From Lachnospiraceae bacterium 28-4 (GTDB taxonomy: Bacteria; Bacillota; Clostridia; Lachnospirales; Lachnospiraceae), in assembly GCA_000403275.2 (NCBI GenBank), contig KE159598.1:1191540-1255539 (forward strand): 64,000 nt of DNA, in the 5' to 3' direction. Both the position numbers and the translations under genes were made by a program. Shown one piece after another: positions 46,491 to 54,341 of this stretch. The notes beneath the pieces were generated by a model. The model saw nothing but the letters and a program-made list of their open reading frames with translations, ran no database searches and was not told the origin of the DNA. The first letter of the stretch is position 1. Every line of letters begins with the position of its first letter.

Positions 46491-48158
46491 CTATGCGCTC
46501 CTTTCCGCCGTTTGTGCTTTCGCTGCCTGGTCTGTCAGAACCTTCCGGCCAATGCCTGCCATGACAGCAAACGTATCCATAAAGTAAAAGTCGATCACGA
46601 CCTGCCTGTTTTCATATACATCAATCCGCCTTACAAGGCTGCTCAGCGTATGCCGGTCTATCTCCCTCAACTCCACACAGTCCTGGAACGTTTTCAGTCG
46701 CCCCGCAGAAAGCGCCCCTTTTTTGAACATATCTTTAATGAGCTGTTCCTGTTTCTGCATGGCAGCTTCCAGTTCCTTCCCTTTCTGCGAGAAGCCGCTG
46801 TGCAGGCGCTCAAATTCCTCCTTTGTGACAACGCCCTCCCGTAAATCTTCATACAGGCCGGAGCAGAGGGAGTAATATTTATCCTGTTCCTTTTTCAGCC
46901 GCCCGATCTCCCTGTCATACCGTGCAACCGCCTCAAAGTTGGTCTCATACTGCACCGCCCGGTCAAAAAGCTCCTTTTCTTTCAGGAAGGAATTTGCAAA
47001 CTTCCGGATACTCTCACAGACGATCCCTTTCAGCACACTTTCCTCTATGCTGTGCCTGCTGCACCCTTCCCCACGGTTCTTTGTAGAGCAGATGTAATAA
47101 ACTTTTGCCGTATCTTTATAACGTATTACCCGCCTCACCATCTGTTCACCACAGTCGCCACAGAACAGTATCCCCATGAAAGGGCTGGGTGTTCCCGAAT
47201 CCGGGCTTTTGCGCCCGTCTGCCTTGAGCAGGTGCTGTACTACCGCAAAATCATCGGCAGAAACGATTGCTTCATGGGTATTCTCCACCTTTACCCATTC
47301 CCCTTCCGGTTTTGCGGTATGCTTCTTCACTTTATAGTTTACCTTTTCCGTTTTTCCCTGAACCATATGCCCCAGGTAAACTTCATTTGTCAGTATCCGC
47401 TTTATTGTTGTGCCTCCCCATCCGCTTCTGCCTGTTCCTGAAAAGCCGCCATTATAGGAAAGCCCCATAGACTTTTTATATTCTTTTGGGGAAAGGATAC
47501 CGAGGCTGTTCAGTTTTTCCGCAATCGCGGACAATGCCAGCCCTTCGATTTTCCATGCGAAGATCCGCCGCACGTTCTCCGCCGCGTATTCATCAATAAC
47601 AAGCCTGTTTTTATCTGTGTCACTTTTTCTGTACCCGTAAGCGGCAAAAGCGGCAATACACTCCCCATTTTTATACTTTACCGCAAACTGGCTCTTTACC
47701 TTTGTGGAAATATCCCGGCAGTAGGAATCGTTTATGAAATTTTTTACCGGCAAGACGATGGAGCTTTCCCCCGTATCCGCCGATATGCTGTCAAAGTGGT
47801 CGGTAAGCGCAATAAAGCGCACGGAAAGAGCCGGGAAAACCTTTTGTATATATCTCCCGGATTCAATGTAATCGCGCCCGAAACGGGACAGGTCTTTCAC
47901 TACCACGCAGTTCACCCTGCCTGCCTCAATGTCGCCGATCATCCTCTTAAATTCTGGCCTGTCGAAATTGCTCCCTGAAAAGCCGTCGTCCACATAGATA
48001 TCGTAAAGCTCTATGTCCGGCTGCTCCCTTAAGAATGATTTGATGAGTTCCCTCTGATTTCCGATGCTGTTGCTCTCGGACTTATTTAAACTGCCCCTGT
48101 CCTCGTCATCCTTTGAAAGACGGAGGTACATGGCCGCATAGAATTGTTTTTCTTTCAA
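46491..48158 (-). CDS. Large serine recombinase 3 of 3 (first in operon)
   Basis: About 555 residues. FYAAMYLRLSKDDEDRGSL then ESNSIGNQRELIKSFL carry the catalytic Ser; DDGFSGSNFDRPEFKRMI, VVVKDLSRFGRDYIESGRYI and the zinc ribbon LFCGDCGEQMVRRVI are complete. The start is set at a TTG (48158) because AGGGGTGA lies eight bases ahead; another TTG at 48191 has no binding site. It opens the recombinase operon and is preceded by the DUF6870-like gene 115 bp upstream. Confidence 0.93.
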   Translation of the reverse strand: MKEKQFYAAMYLRLSKDDEDRGSLNKSESNSIGNQRELIKSFLREQPDIELYDIYVDDGFSGSNFDRPEFKRMIGDIEAGRVNCVVVKDLSRFGRDYIESGRYIQKVFPALSVRFIALTDHFDSISADTGESSIVLPVKNFINDSYCRDISTKVKSQFAVKYKNGECIAAFAAYGYRKSDTDKNRLVIDEYAAENVRRIFAWKIEGLALSAIAEKLNSLGILSPKEYKKSMGLSYNGGFSGTGRSGWGGTTIKRILTNEVYLGHMVQGKTEKVNYKVKKHTAKPEGEWVKVENTHEAIVSADDFAVVQHLLKADGRKSPDSGTPSPFMGILFCGDCGEQMVRRVIRYKDTAKVYYICSTKNRGEGCSRHSIEESVLKGIVCESIRKFANSFLKEKELFDRAVQYETNFEAVARYDREIGRLKKEQDKYYSLCSGLYEDLREGVVTKEEFERLHSGFSQKGKELEAAMQKQEQLIKDMFKKGALSAGRLKTFQDCVELREIDRHTLSSLVRRIDVYENRQVVIDFYFMDTFAVMAGIGRKVLTDQAAKAQTAERSA

Positions 48159-48305
48159 CTGTATCACCCCTGACTTTTTATTAGCTAACAAGGATAGCCG
48201 TTATCCCGCTCATATCTAAAAGCCAGGGCTTCCACTGAATCAAGTCCTGACTTTAGATTAACATAACTTTTCCGTTCTTTCAAGAACAAACTCCTTTTAT
48301 TCCGG

Positions 48306-48575
48306 CTAAATATGTATCTCCGCAAGCCTTCTTAAATATTCTTCCATCTTATCATCAATGGTCGGCCCTTCCTTCATAAAACGGACTTTCACGATATAGT
48401 CCCCGATCCGGTGGACGTATACGTTATTGGTCTGCGCTGCAAATGAAGCCAGCTTCTGGGCGACAGGCTTTTTCGTGTCTACCACAATATCCCTTAAATC
48501 CGTCAGGCTGTTAATATCCACATCCCGTATATCCACAGCCGCCATCTCCTGTAACTTTTCCCTTGTCAGTTCCAT
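48306..48575 (-). CDS. Small ICE protein, DUF6870-like
   Basis: 89 residues: MELTREKLQEMAAVDIRDVD, then LVDTKKPVAQKLASFAAQTNN-like and YIVKVRFMKEGPTIDDKMEEYL. I recognise it as similar to small proteins (DUF6870) that precede serine recombinase genes on ICEs of Firmicutes. Function unknown; no DNA-binding motif is evident. GGGGCAGGAT precedes the ATG. Confidence 0.75.
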   Translation of the reverse strand: MELTREKLQEMAAVDIRDVDINSLTDLRDIVVDTKKPVAQKLASFAAQTNNVYVHRIGDYIVKVRFMKEGPTIDDKMEEYLRRLAEIHI

Positions 48576-48628
48576 ATCCTGCCCCTTGACCGCCTTTCTA
48601 TATTCTATTTCCCGTTAAGGTTGTCTTA

Positions 48629-48856
48629 TCACAAAAAATCTGTTCCCCCTGTATACCAGCGGGATGGAACACCTTGCGCCGCAAACGCCGCCCATTCATC
48701 AAAACGCATCGAAAAAAGGCTTGCGGTGCCAGGTCTTACATCCCGTAAGAAATCCGGCAGATGCTTTTTCACACCTGCCGGAGATAGGAAAGGGAAAACC
48801 GCCCGGACAGACACGTTATATCCTCCCTGTCCGGTGCCGGTTCCCATAAAAATCAA
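48629..48856 (-). CDS. Hypothetical small ORF on the ICE
   Basis: About 75 codons (FPFLSPAGVKKHLPDFLRDV, FSMRFDEWAAFAAQGVPSRW). Composition is protein-like, but only a weak binding site is present and I recognise no family. Possibly a real ICE gene or a fragment. Confidence 0.3.
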   Translation of the reverse strand: MIFMGTGTGQGGYNVSVRAVFPFLSPAGVKKHLPDFLRDVRPGTASLFSMRFDEWAAFAAQGVPSRWYTGGTDFL

Positions 48857-48859
48857 AAA

Positions 48860-49380
48860 ATCCTGTCTTGTGCCGTATTGTCAGGCAGCCGGACTGCCTT
48901 ACTGCTCACCCCCGGCACGGGAATATCCAAGCCGCCTGCGGCTCCATAAGCGCCATGATACCAACAGCAGGTGGCGGCAGGTGACTAAGCTGCCCAGGCC
49001 ATGCCCTCAGTATCCCCCTTTCACCCTGCGGTACGGGAATATGCTGGTTCTCCTTTACTGGCGGCTCATGGCGGTCCCGGCGCTGCCACACGCCGGTCAC
49101 AGGCCCTCCGGGTTGCCGCTCGTGCCTTTGAAGTCATCTTGTTTGACGGGGCAGGCCAGGCAGGAAGGGGAAAACAGCTTCCCTCCTTTATCCTCCCCGC
49201 GCCCGCAGGCAGTCATCGCGCCCGTGCCTGGGCCGCTTGCTTTACAGCCCCGCACAGCAGGAGAAACTTGAATACTGGTTATGAACAGAGATTCACCCTG
49301 TTATTTTCCAATGTCCGTAAGAGGGAGCAGAACCCCCTCATAATGTAAGGGACTAAAACCGCATCCTGATAGAAAAGAAT
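48860..49380. other. GC-rich ICE spacer without a recognisable gene
   Basis: Several short overlapping open frames exist on both strands, none with a good start signal or recognisable protein. The composition is richer in G+C than the flanks. It contains repeated CCCAGGC/CCGGCAC-like words but no clear repeat structure. Confidence 0.5.
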
Positions 49381-49384
49381 TTGA

Positions 49385-49834
49385 TTATTTTTCCATCATT
49401 TTTCTCAGCTTGTCCAAAAGCCTGTTTTTCCGGTAATGGATGGTATTCTGTGAGACGGCATACATCCCAGCCACTTCCCGCTCCGTCTTTTCCAGATAGA
49501 ACAGTTCGTTAAGCAATGCCAGTTCCTCTGCGGAAAGGCTTTGCAATACAGCCTGCAATTTCTCCATCATTGCGGCCCTGACCACCCTGTCCTCCACGGA
49601 ATCGCCGGATGCGGTAAACTGCCAGTCCTGCTCCGCAAGCTGCTCATAGGACAGTTCCCGGCTGGGGATGTATTGTATTTCCTGTGTTTCCGGGTTGACT
49701 TTTGTACGCCCTTTTTTCAGCTTCCCCATAAAATAACGTTCCTTGTCCTCGGCGCGGTAATATTCCCGGTACACTTCCCTGCTCACCGGTACAGGCTGCC
49801 CATCTATGTATAAATAAAAATCTTTTTCCTGCAT
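49385..49834 (-). CDS. Sigma-70 region 4-type regulator of the ICE
   Basis: About 149 residues. The N-terminal half (MQEKDFYLYIDGQPVPVSRE) is typical of ICE-encoded sigma-like proteins; the C-terminal half carries region 4: LQSLSAEELALLNELFYLEK, TEREVAGMYAVSQNTIHYRK with the helix-turn-helix. The start is the ATG at 49834, seven bases after GGAGGG; the longer frame to 49933 is rejected. Such proteins usually control transfer genes of the element. Confidence 0.85.
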   Translation of the reverse strand: MQEKDFYLYIDGQPVPVSREVYREYYRAEDKERYFMGKLKKGRTKVNPETQEIQYIPSRELSYEQLAEQDWQFTASGDSVEDRVVRAAMMEKLQAVLQSLSAEELALLNELFYLEKTEREVAGMYAVSQNTIHYRKNRLLDKLRKMMEK

Positions 49835-49934
49835 GGTTTCCCTCCGAAATCCTGAAAATGAATAAGTTCCAGAATCCCGGAGGGCGGGGAACGGCACCGT
49901 GGGAAAGCGACACCACACGGCAAAAAAAGACATA

Positions 49935-49980
49935 AAAAAAGCCGCGCCCGGAAGATACCAGGCACGGCGGGATGCTTTTT
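49935..49980 (-). terminator. Hairpin upstream of the sigma-like gene
   Basis: GCCGTGCC..GGGCGCGGCTTTTTTT on the minus strand forms a terminator-like stem about 100 bp before the sigma-like start; may attenuate its transcription. Confidence 0.6.
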
Positions 49981-50032
49981 GTATTTTATTGGTATTTCAT
50001 AAATATGCAGGGGGGTTTTTGTCGATAACAGA

Positions 50033-50064
50033 AGCGCCGCAATCCCCGTAAGGACTGCGGCGCT
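50033..50064. terminator. Perfect hairpin AGCGCCGCA/TGCGGCGCT
   Basis: A 9-bp perfect stem around a 14-base loop lies in the 465-bp spacer between the sigma-like and response-regulator genes. The rest of that spacer (50065-50260) shows no gene. Confidence 0.55.
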
Positions 50065-50260
50065 TCTATGTAACTGTTTCGTTTCTGTTTCTTTCCCCGG
50101 ACTTCCCAATATATTCCCCTTACCAACGGGAAATGATATTAGTTCCTAAAGTTTTCGCTGATTTCCCTGCTTATTTGTAATAAAAGGAATTATAAACGGT
50201 GATTTTGTCAACAGATAATCGCCGGGTTATCAAAAGATAAGCAGATAACGCAAATTGCGA

Positions 50261-50294
50261 CAAAAAAACGGCATAACCGAAAGGGTTATACCAT
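50261..50294 (-). terminator. Terminator of the response regulator gene
   Basis: GGTATAACCC-TTTC-GGTTATGCC followed by GTTTTTTTG on the minus strand, just after the stop codon. Confidence 0.8.
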
Positions 50295-50301
50295 TTTTGT
50301 C

Positions 50302-51006
50302 TTATATAGTATCCTGAATAAACCGGTAGCCTACGCCGCGTATGTTTTCAATCCGGCAGGAGGTACAGCCTGCATCCTCCAGTTTCCTGCGTATCCGGTT
50401 CAGGCAGGAGTGGAGCCCATTGTCGGCATCCCGCAGGTAATCTTCACCCCATACGTCACGGTAAAGCTGCTCATTTGTAAATACCCGCCCCGGACTGGAT
50501 GCAAGCAGGCAGAGCAGGTTAAACTCATACCGGGGGAATTCCGTTTCCTGTGAATTGATGATAACCTCGTGGTAATCCACGTTGATAAACAGATTCCCCC
50601 TTGAAATAATGCTGGATGCCTGCTGCTTTGTCTGGTTCAGTTCCGTATAGCGGCGGATCAGCGCAAGGCCGCTGGCAATGGTTTCCTCCAGATAACTGTC
50701 TGTCCACTTAATGTATTCATCCGCTCCTGCTTTAATCGCAGCCGTTTTTTCTGTACTGTCATACTGCCGGTCTAAGATCAGGATCGGGGCTTTTATCAAT
50801 CCCCTTATAATCTTTAACGGCGGTAAGTATTGCCGTCCGTCTGAAAATATAATAACCAGCAGATAATCCGTATTCCCTGACAGTTCGCCGGCTGCTTCCC
50901 CCGCATCCTGGACGATGCGGGCGGATATGCCTTTTTTCTGCCATTCTCCCTGAAGGTCAGCCAACTGTGGTCTTTCATGGCATACTATCAATATCCATCG
51001 TTCCAT
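50302..51006 (-). CDS. OmpR-type regulator with a degenerate receiver
   Basis: 234 residues. The C-terminal winged helix (residues 135-230) is clear: FPRYEFNLLCLLASSPGRVF, TNEQLYRDVWGEDYL, LHSCLNRIRRKLEDAG, IENIRGVGYRFI. The N-terminal receiver keeps the fold (APILILDRQYDSTEKTAAIKAGADEYIKW) but the acidic pair near the start is replaced (LIVCHERPQ) and the beta-3 position reads VIIFSDGRQ without a standard phospho-acceptor Asp. No histidine kinase is adjacent. Probably a phosphorylation-independent regulator of the ICE. Confidence 0.85.
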   Translation of the reverse strand: MERWILIVCHERPQLADLQGEWQKKGISARIVQDAGEAAGELSGNTDYLLVIIFSDGRQYLPPLKIIRGLIKAPILILDRQYDSTEKTAAIKAGADEYIKWTDSYLEETIASGLALIRRYTELNQTKQQASSIISRGNLFINVDYHEVIINSQETEFPRYEFNLLCLLASSPGRVFTNEQLYRDVWGEDYLRDADNGLHSCLNRIRRKLEDAGCTSCRIENIRGVGYRFIQDTI

Positions 51007-51010
51007 AATT

Positions 51011-51040
51011 GCGCCCTATCCAAGAACTCGGATAGGGCGC
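51011..51040. repeat. Hairpin at the left border of the RIT element
   Basis: GCGCCCTATCC and GGATAGGGCGC form a perfect 11-bp inverted repeat around AAGAACTC, directly adjoining the RIT inverted repeat and the start of the response regulator gene. Could be the insertion target or a regulatory hairpin. Confidence 0.55.
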
Positions 51041-51176
51041 ATTATCCGAGATTTTTAATTATCCGAGGAAATTCTTAAAAACCTTTTGTATGCGGGGGTT
51101 CATGCAAAAAATCTCGGATAAAATTTATCCACATGGGCATAGTACAGTTAAAGCTATCAAACAGGAGGTTTTAACT

Positions 51177-52148
51177 ATGGGTTACCATACAAGGGAAACC
51201 AACACAGTGCCATGCGGATACCACGAATTGAATCCGGAAATGGAGGCTCTTTTAGCGGAGTACCTTGAAGACGGGAAACGCAAGGGACTTCAGGAAAGCA
51301 GCATCCATCTTCACGATAAGATTGGGCACTACTTTTTATCCGCCCTGGCTGATACAGGCTGCGCAGCGCCGCAGGCAATGAACGCCCAAAATGTAGGAGC
51401 CGCGTGTTTAATGGTCAGCAGCAAATGGTACCTTTCACACATCCGGACATTCCTCAGATATGCATATCAGGCCAGACATACCGACAGGGATTACAGCGGC
51501 ATCGTTCCTCTTTTCAAGAGGCCGCAGCCGTACCCTTCTGTTTATACAATAGAAGAAATCCTGAAAATTGAAAATAGCGTAGGCCGGGACTCCCCACATG
51601 GAAAGCGAGATTACGCAGTGCTGCTTCTTGCGACACGGCTGGGGATCAGGAGCGGGGACATCTCATCCATGACATTCCGGGAACTGGATTTTGGCAGGAA
51701 CCTGATTCTGCTTACACAGCACAAAACCGGCGTTGACATTGAACTTCCCATGGTCCCGGATGTAAAGGCCGCCCTGAAACAGTATTTAGAGGAAGAACGG
51801 GCCTGCTATGACAGCCCGTATGTATTTCTCCGCATCGTTCCCCCTTACAGCCATATCTCTGTGCAGGCAATCACCAAGATCGTCAGGACTGCCATTATGG
51901 CAGCTGGAATTGATCCGGCGGGACGCAAACAGGGCGCACATGCTTTCCGGTCGTCCCTGGCAAGTTCCATGGTCAATGACAACATCCCTTATGAGGCGGT
52001 AAGGAAAGCCCTTGGGCATACAGACCAGAACGCCATCCAATCCTATGTCAGTCTGGATGTGGAGCAGCTGCGGAACTACGCCCTCCCGGTCATGGAGGCG
52101 ACAGGTACATTTGCTGCTTTTCTGGAGGGGAGGTGGCGCCTGTCATGA
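51177..52148 (+). CDS. ritA: RIT tyrosine recombinase A
   Basis: 323 residues. Catalytic segments of the tyrosine recombinase fold: ATRLGIRSGDISSM (first Arg), TQHKTGVDIEL (Lys), GAHAFRSSLASSMV (His-x-x-Arg), ALGHTDQNAIQSYVSLD (His and Tyr). The N-terminal half is a SAM-like core-binding domain. Start at 51177, eight bases after AGGAGG; the longer frame to 51090 runs into the terminal repeat. Its stop overlaps ritB as ATGA. Confidence 0.9.
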   Translation: MGYHTRETNTVPCGYHELNPEMEALLAEYLEDGKRKGLQESSIHLHDKIGHYFLSALADTGCAAPQAMNAQNVGAACLMVSSKWYLSHIRTFLRYAYQARHTDRDYSGIVPLFKRPQPYPSVYTIEEILKIENSVGRDSPHGKRDYAVLLLATRLGIRSGDISSMTFRELDFGRNLILLTQHKTGVDIELPMVPDVKAALKQYLEEERACYDSPYVFLRIVPPYSHISVQAITKIVRTAIMAAGIDPAGRKQGAHAFRSSLASSMVNDNIPYEAVRKALGHTDQNAIQSYVSLDVEQLRNYALPVMEATGTFAAFLEGRWRLS

Positions 52149-53134
52149 CACAGTTCCAGTCGGTTTTCAAACATGAGCTTGCAGAATATCTGGAAATCAG
52201 CCAGGGGACTGTCAGCGATGATACTTTGCGGAGTACACGCAGAACCCTTCTTTCGTTCGATTCACTGCTGGTGGCAGAAAACGCCGACAGGGTTACGGAA
52301 ACAGCCATCAATCACTGGATCAGGGAACTCCAGCAGATAAACGCGCCCAAAACGGTCAGCGATAAGGTAAGCTATCTCCGCAAATTTTTGCGGTACCTTC
52401 AATACAAGGGGTACAGTGTTTTCATGCCCGCCTGCCCCAAAACATCAGACAGCTATGTCCCATATATTTTTTCGGACAGGGAAATCCAAACGCTTCTGTC
52501 CTGCGCCGACAGCTGGGCCAACAGGCATACAGACCCGAAAACCCGCCGGACGGACATGGAGTTCTGTATGCTGCTCCGGATGCTCCTTGGGTGCGGGTTC
52601 CGCCTGGGAGAACCGCTTGCCGCCAGGGTAAAAGATATAAATTTCCGCAATGGGACCATCCTGATCCGCCATGCCAAGAACAACAAACAGCGTGTTGTTC
52701 CAATGGACAGGACATTGACAGAGATGCTGGAAAGATACTGCATTGCTATGGGGATCAAAACAGAACCGGAAAGCTGTCTGTTCCCGGCAGCCAGGGGCCA
52801 AGAGTTTTCCGTCAGTAAAGGAACCTTTGATTTTCGGTTTAGGAACCTCTTGCGGGAAACCGGCCTGTATGTACAGGAAAAATCCCATTCCAGAGGGCAG
52901 TGCCTTCATTGCTTCCGTCACTATTTTGCCATCCATTCATTTGCGCAGGCAGAGAAAAACGGACACCCGACAGATAACTCTGTTCCTTTCCTGTCAGTCT
53001 ATCTTGGACACCATGACATGGACGAAACGGAGAAATATCTGAAATTCAGTGGTGATATGTTCCCTGAATATACGGAGCTGTTTGAAGATTATGCCGCTGG
53101 CGTATTCACGGAGGTGGCGTATGAGGAAAAATAA
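52145..53134 (+). CDS. ritB: RIT tyrosine recombinase B
   Basis: 329 residues. Catalytic residues in LLGCGFRLGEPLAARV, IRHAKNNKQRVVPM, LHCFRHYFAIHSFA and YLGHHDMDETEKYLKF. Translationally coupled to ritA by a 4-bp overlap, with GGGGAGGTGG ahead of the ATG, and overlapping ritC by 14 bp. Confidence 0.9.
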   Translation: MTQFQSVFKHELAEYLEISQGTVSDDTLRSTRRTLLSFDSLLVAENADRVTETAINHWIRELQQINAPKTVSDKVSYLRKFLRYLQYKGYSVFMPACPKTSDSYVPYIFSDREIQTLLSCADSWANRHTDPKTRRTDMEFCMLLRMLLGCGFRLGEPLAARVKDINFRNGTILIRHAKNNKQRVVPMDRTLTEMLERYCIAMGIKTEPESCLFPAARGQEFSVSKGTFDFRFRNLLRETGLYVQEKSHSRGQCLHCFRHYFAIHSFAQAEKNGHPTDNSVPFLSVYLGHHDMDETEKYLKFSGDMFPEYTELFEDYAAGVFTEVAYEEK

Positions 53135-54149
53135 ACTTCCTGAATTCATGCTCCTCCTGGAACAGTTTTTTACGGAATATATGCCGCTCTCGTCAGGGCT
53201 TTCCCCTAATACCACGAGATCCTATAAACATACCTTCCGCCTTTTGTTCCAGTATGTTTATCAGGAAAAGAAGAAAAATGCTGGTGAAATCCTCTTCCGG
53301 GATTTGAATTTCGAGACTATTGACGGCTTCCTGAAATGGATCGAAGCAGAACGGGGATGCTCAGTATCCACAAGGAATCTCAGGCTTTCAGCATTGGCCT
53401 CTTTTGCCGGTTACGCACAGAACAGGAATTTTGAAGCAGCGACTGTGTTTGCAAATGCGGTGAAAAGAGTGCCTGTAAAAAAAGAGGCCGTCCAGCCGAG
53501 GACCACCTTTACGCTTGATGAAGTTTCAATCCTGCTCCGGCTTCCTGAACCCGGGAAACGGATGGGCTTCCGTGACCAGGTCCTTTTGAACCTGATGTAT
53601 GCCAGCGGAGCCAGGGCACAGGAAATCTGCGATCTCAAAGTCAGGGACTTCCTGGCCGAGAAAAACCTCTATAAGCTTACAATTACTGGAAAGGGAAACA
53701 AAACCCGGAGGATCGTGATTGCAAGGCCTAGCGGAACTCTCCTGGAACGATATCTGGAGGAAACGGGAAAGGCCGGTCGGTTGGAGGCCTACATCTTTTC
53801 CAGCCAGACCCATCCGCAGATGAGCATTTCCTGTATTGAGGAGATTTATAAAAAATATATCATGCTCGCAAGAGCAGGGCATCCGGAAATGTTCCTTGAA
53901 AAACGCTACACCCCGCACACCATGAGGCATACGACCGCCACACATATGTTGGAAGCCGGGGTACCAATTATGGCAATCAAAAATTTCCTCGGACATTCCT
54001 CGATCTCCACAACAGAACGGTATGCTGAACTTTCACAGGGAACCGTAAACAGGCATATCCGGGATTGGAACGAAAAGTGGTTTTCCCATCAAAAAGAAAA
54101 TCCTATTACACAAAAGAAAGAGCATCAGCTCCCTGACTTCCTGAAATAG
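53121..54149 (+). CDS. ritC: RIT tyrosine recombinase C
   Basis: 342 residues. Catalytic residues in YASGARAQEICDLKV, TGKGNKTRRIVIA, YTPHTMRHTTATHML and FLGHSSISTTERYAEL, the closest of the three to XerC/D-type recombinases. Start at ATG 53121 following GGAGGTGGCGT inside ritB; the longer frame to 53049 lies within ritB and is rejected. Confidence 0.92.
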   Translation: MRKNKLPEFMLLLEQFFTEYMPLSSGLSPNTTRSYKHTFRLLFQYVYQEKKKNAGEILFRDLNFETIDGFLKWIEAERGCSVSTRNLRLSALASFAGYAQNRNFEAATVFANAVKRVPVKKEAVQPRTTFTLDEVSILLRLPEPGKRMGFRDQVLLNLMYASGARAQEICDLKVRDFLAEKNLYKLTITGKGNKTRRIVIARPSGTLLERYLEETGKAGRLEAYIFSSQTHPQMSISCIEEIYKKYIMLARAGHPEMFLEKRYTPHTMRHTTATHMLEAGVPIMAIKNFLGHSSISTTERYAELSQGTVNRHIRDWNEKWFSHQKENPITQKKEHQLPDFLK

Positions 54150-54341
54150 TTCTTACATTATCCGAGGCAACTTCTCTGAAAGCCTTTTATGCTGGCGGTT
54201 TTGAGAGTTTCCTCGGATAATTGATTATCTCGGATAATGCCCCCTTCTATCGTTATCACAATATAAATGTTTCTGTTCTGCCACCTTTCTGTCCTATTTG
54301 GAACCAGATTCTGTTACTCCATGTACGGTTCAGGGATATCA

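Larger units (their letters stand above)
51039..54240 (+). mobile_element. RIT element (recombinases in trio)
   Basis: Three overlapping tyrosine recombinase genes in one direction, bounded by inverted repeats. The left end GCATTATCCGAGAT..AATTATCCGAGGAAA (51039-51085) matches the reverse complement of the right end (54195-54240) over about 45 bp. Inside each end a further ATCTCGGATAA/TTATCCGAGG copy repeats the core word, giving palindromic subsites at both ends. This layout is that of RIT elements. It sits between the response regulator and the large surface-protein gene of the ICE, so it is an insertion within an insertion. Confidence 0.85.

Noticed and set aside
48621-49348. Plus-strand frames of 115-216 codons in the ICE spacer
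   Set aside because: No binding sites, no recognisable protein, and composition explained by local GC richness.
51090-54149. Tn554-type transposon (tnpA-tnpB-tnpC)
   Set aside because: All three genes are tyrosine recombinases and long inverted repeats are present, which fits RIT elements; Tn554 has two recombinases plus a different TnpC and no inverted repeats.
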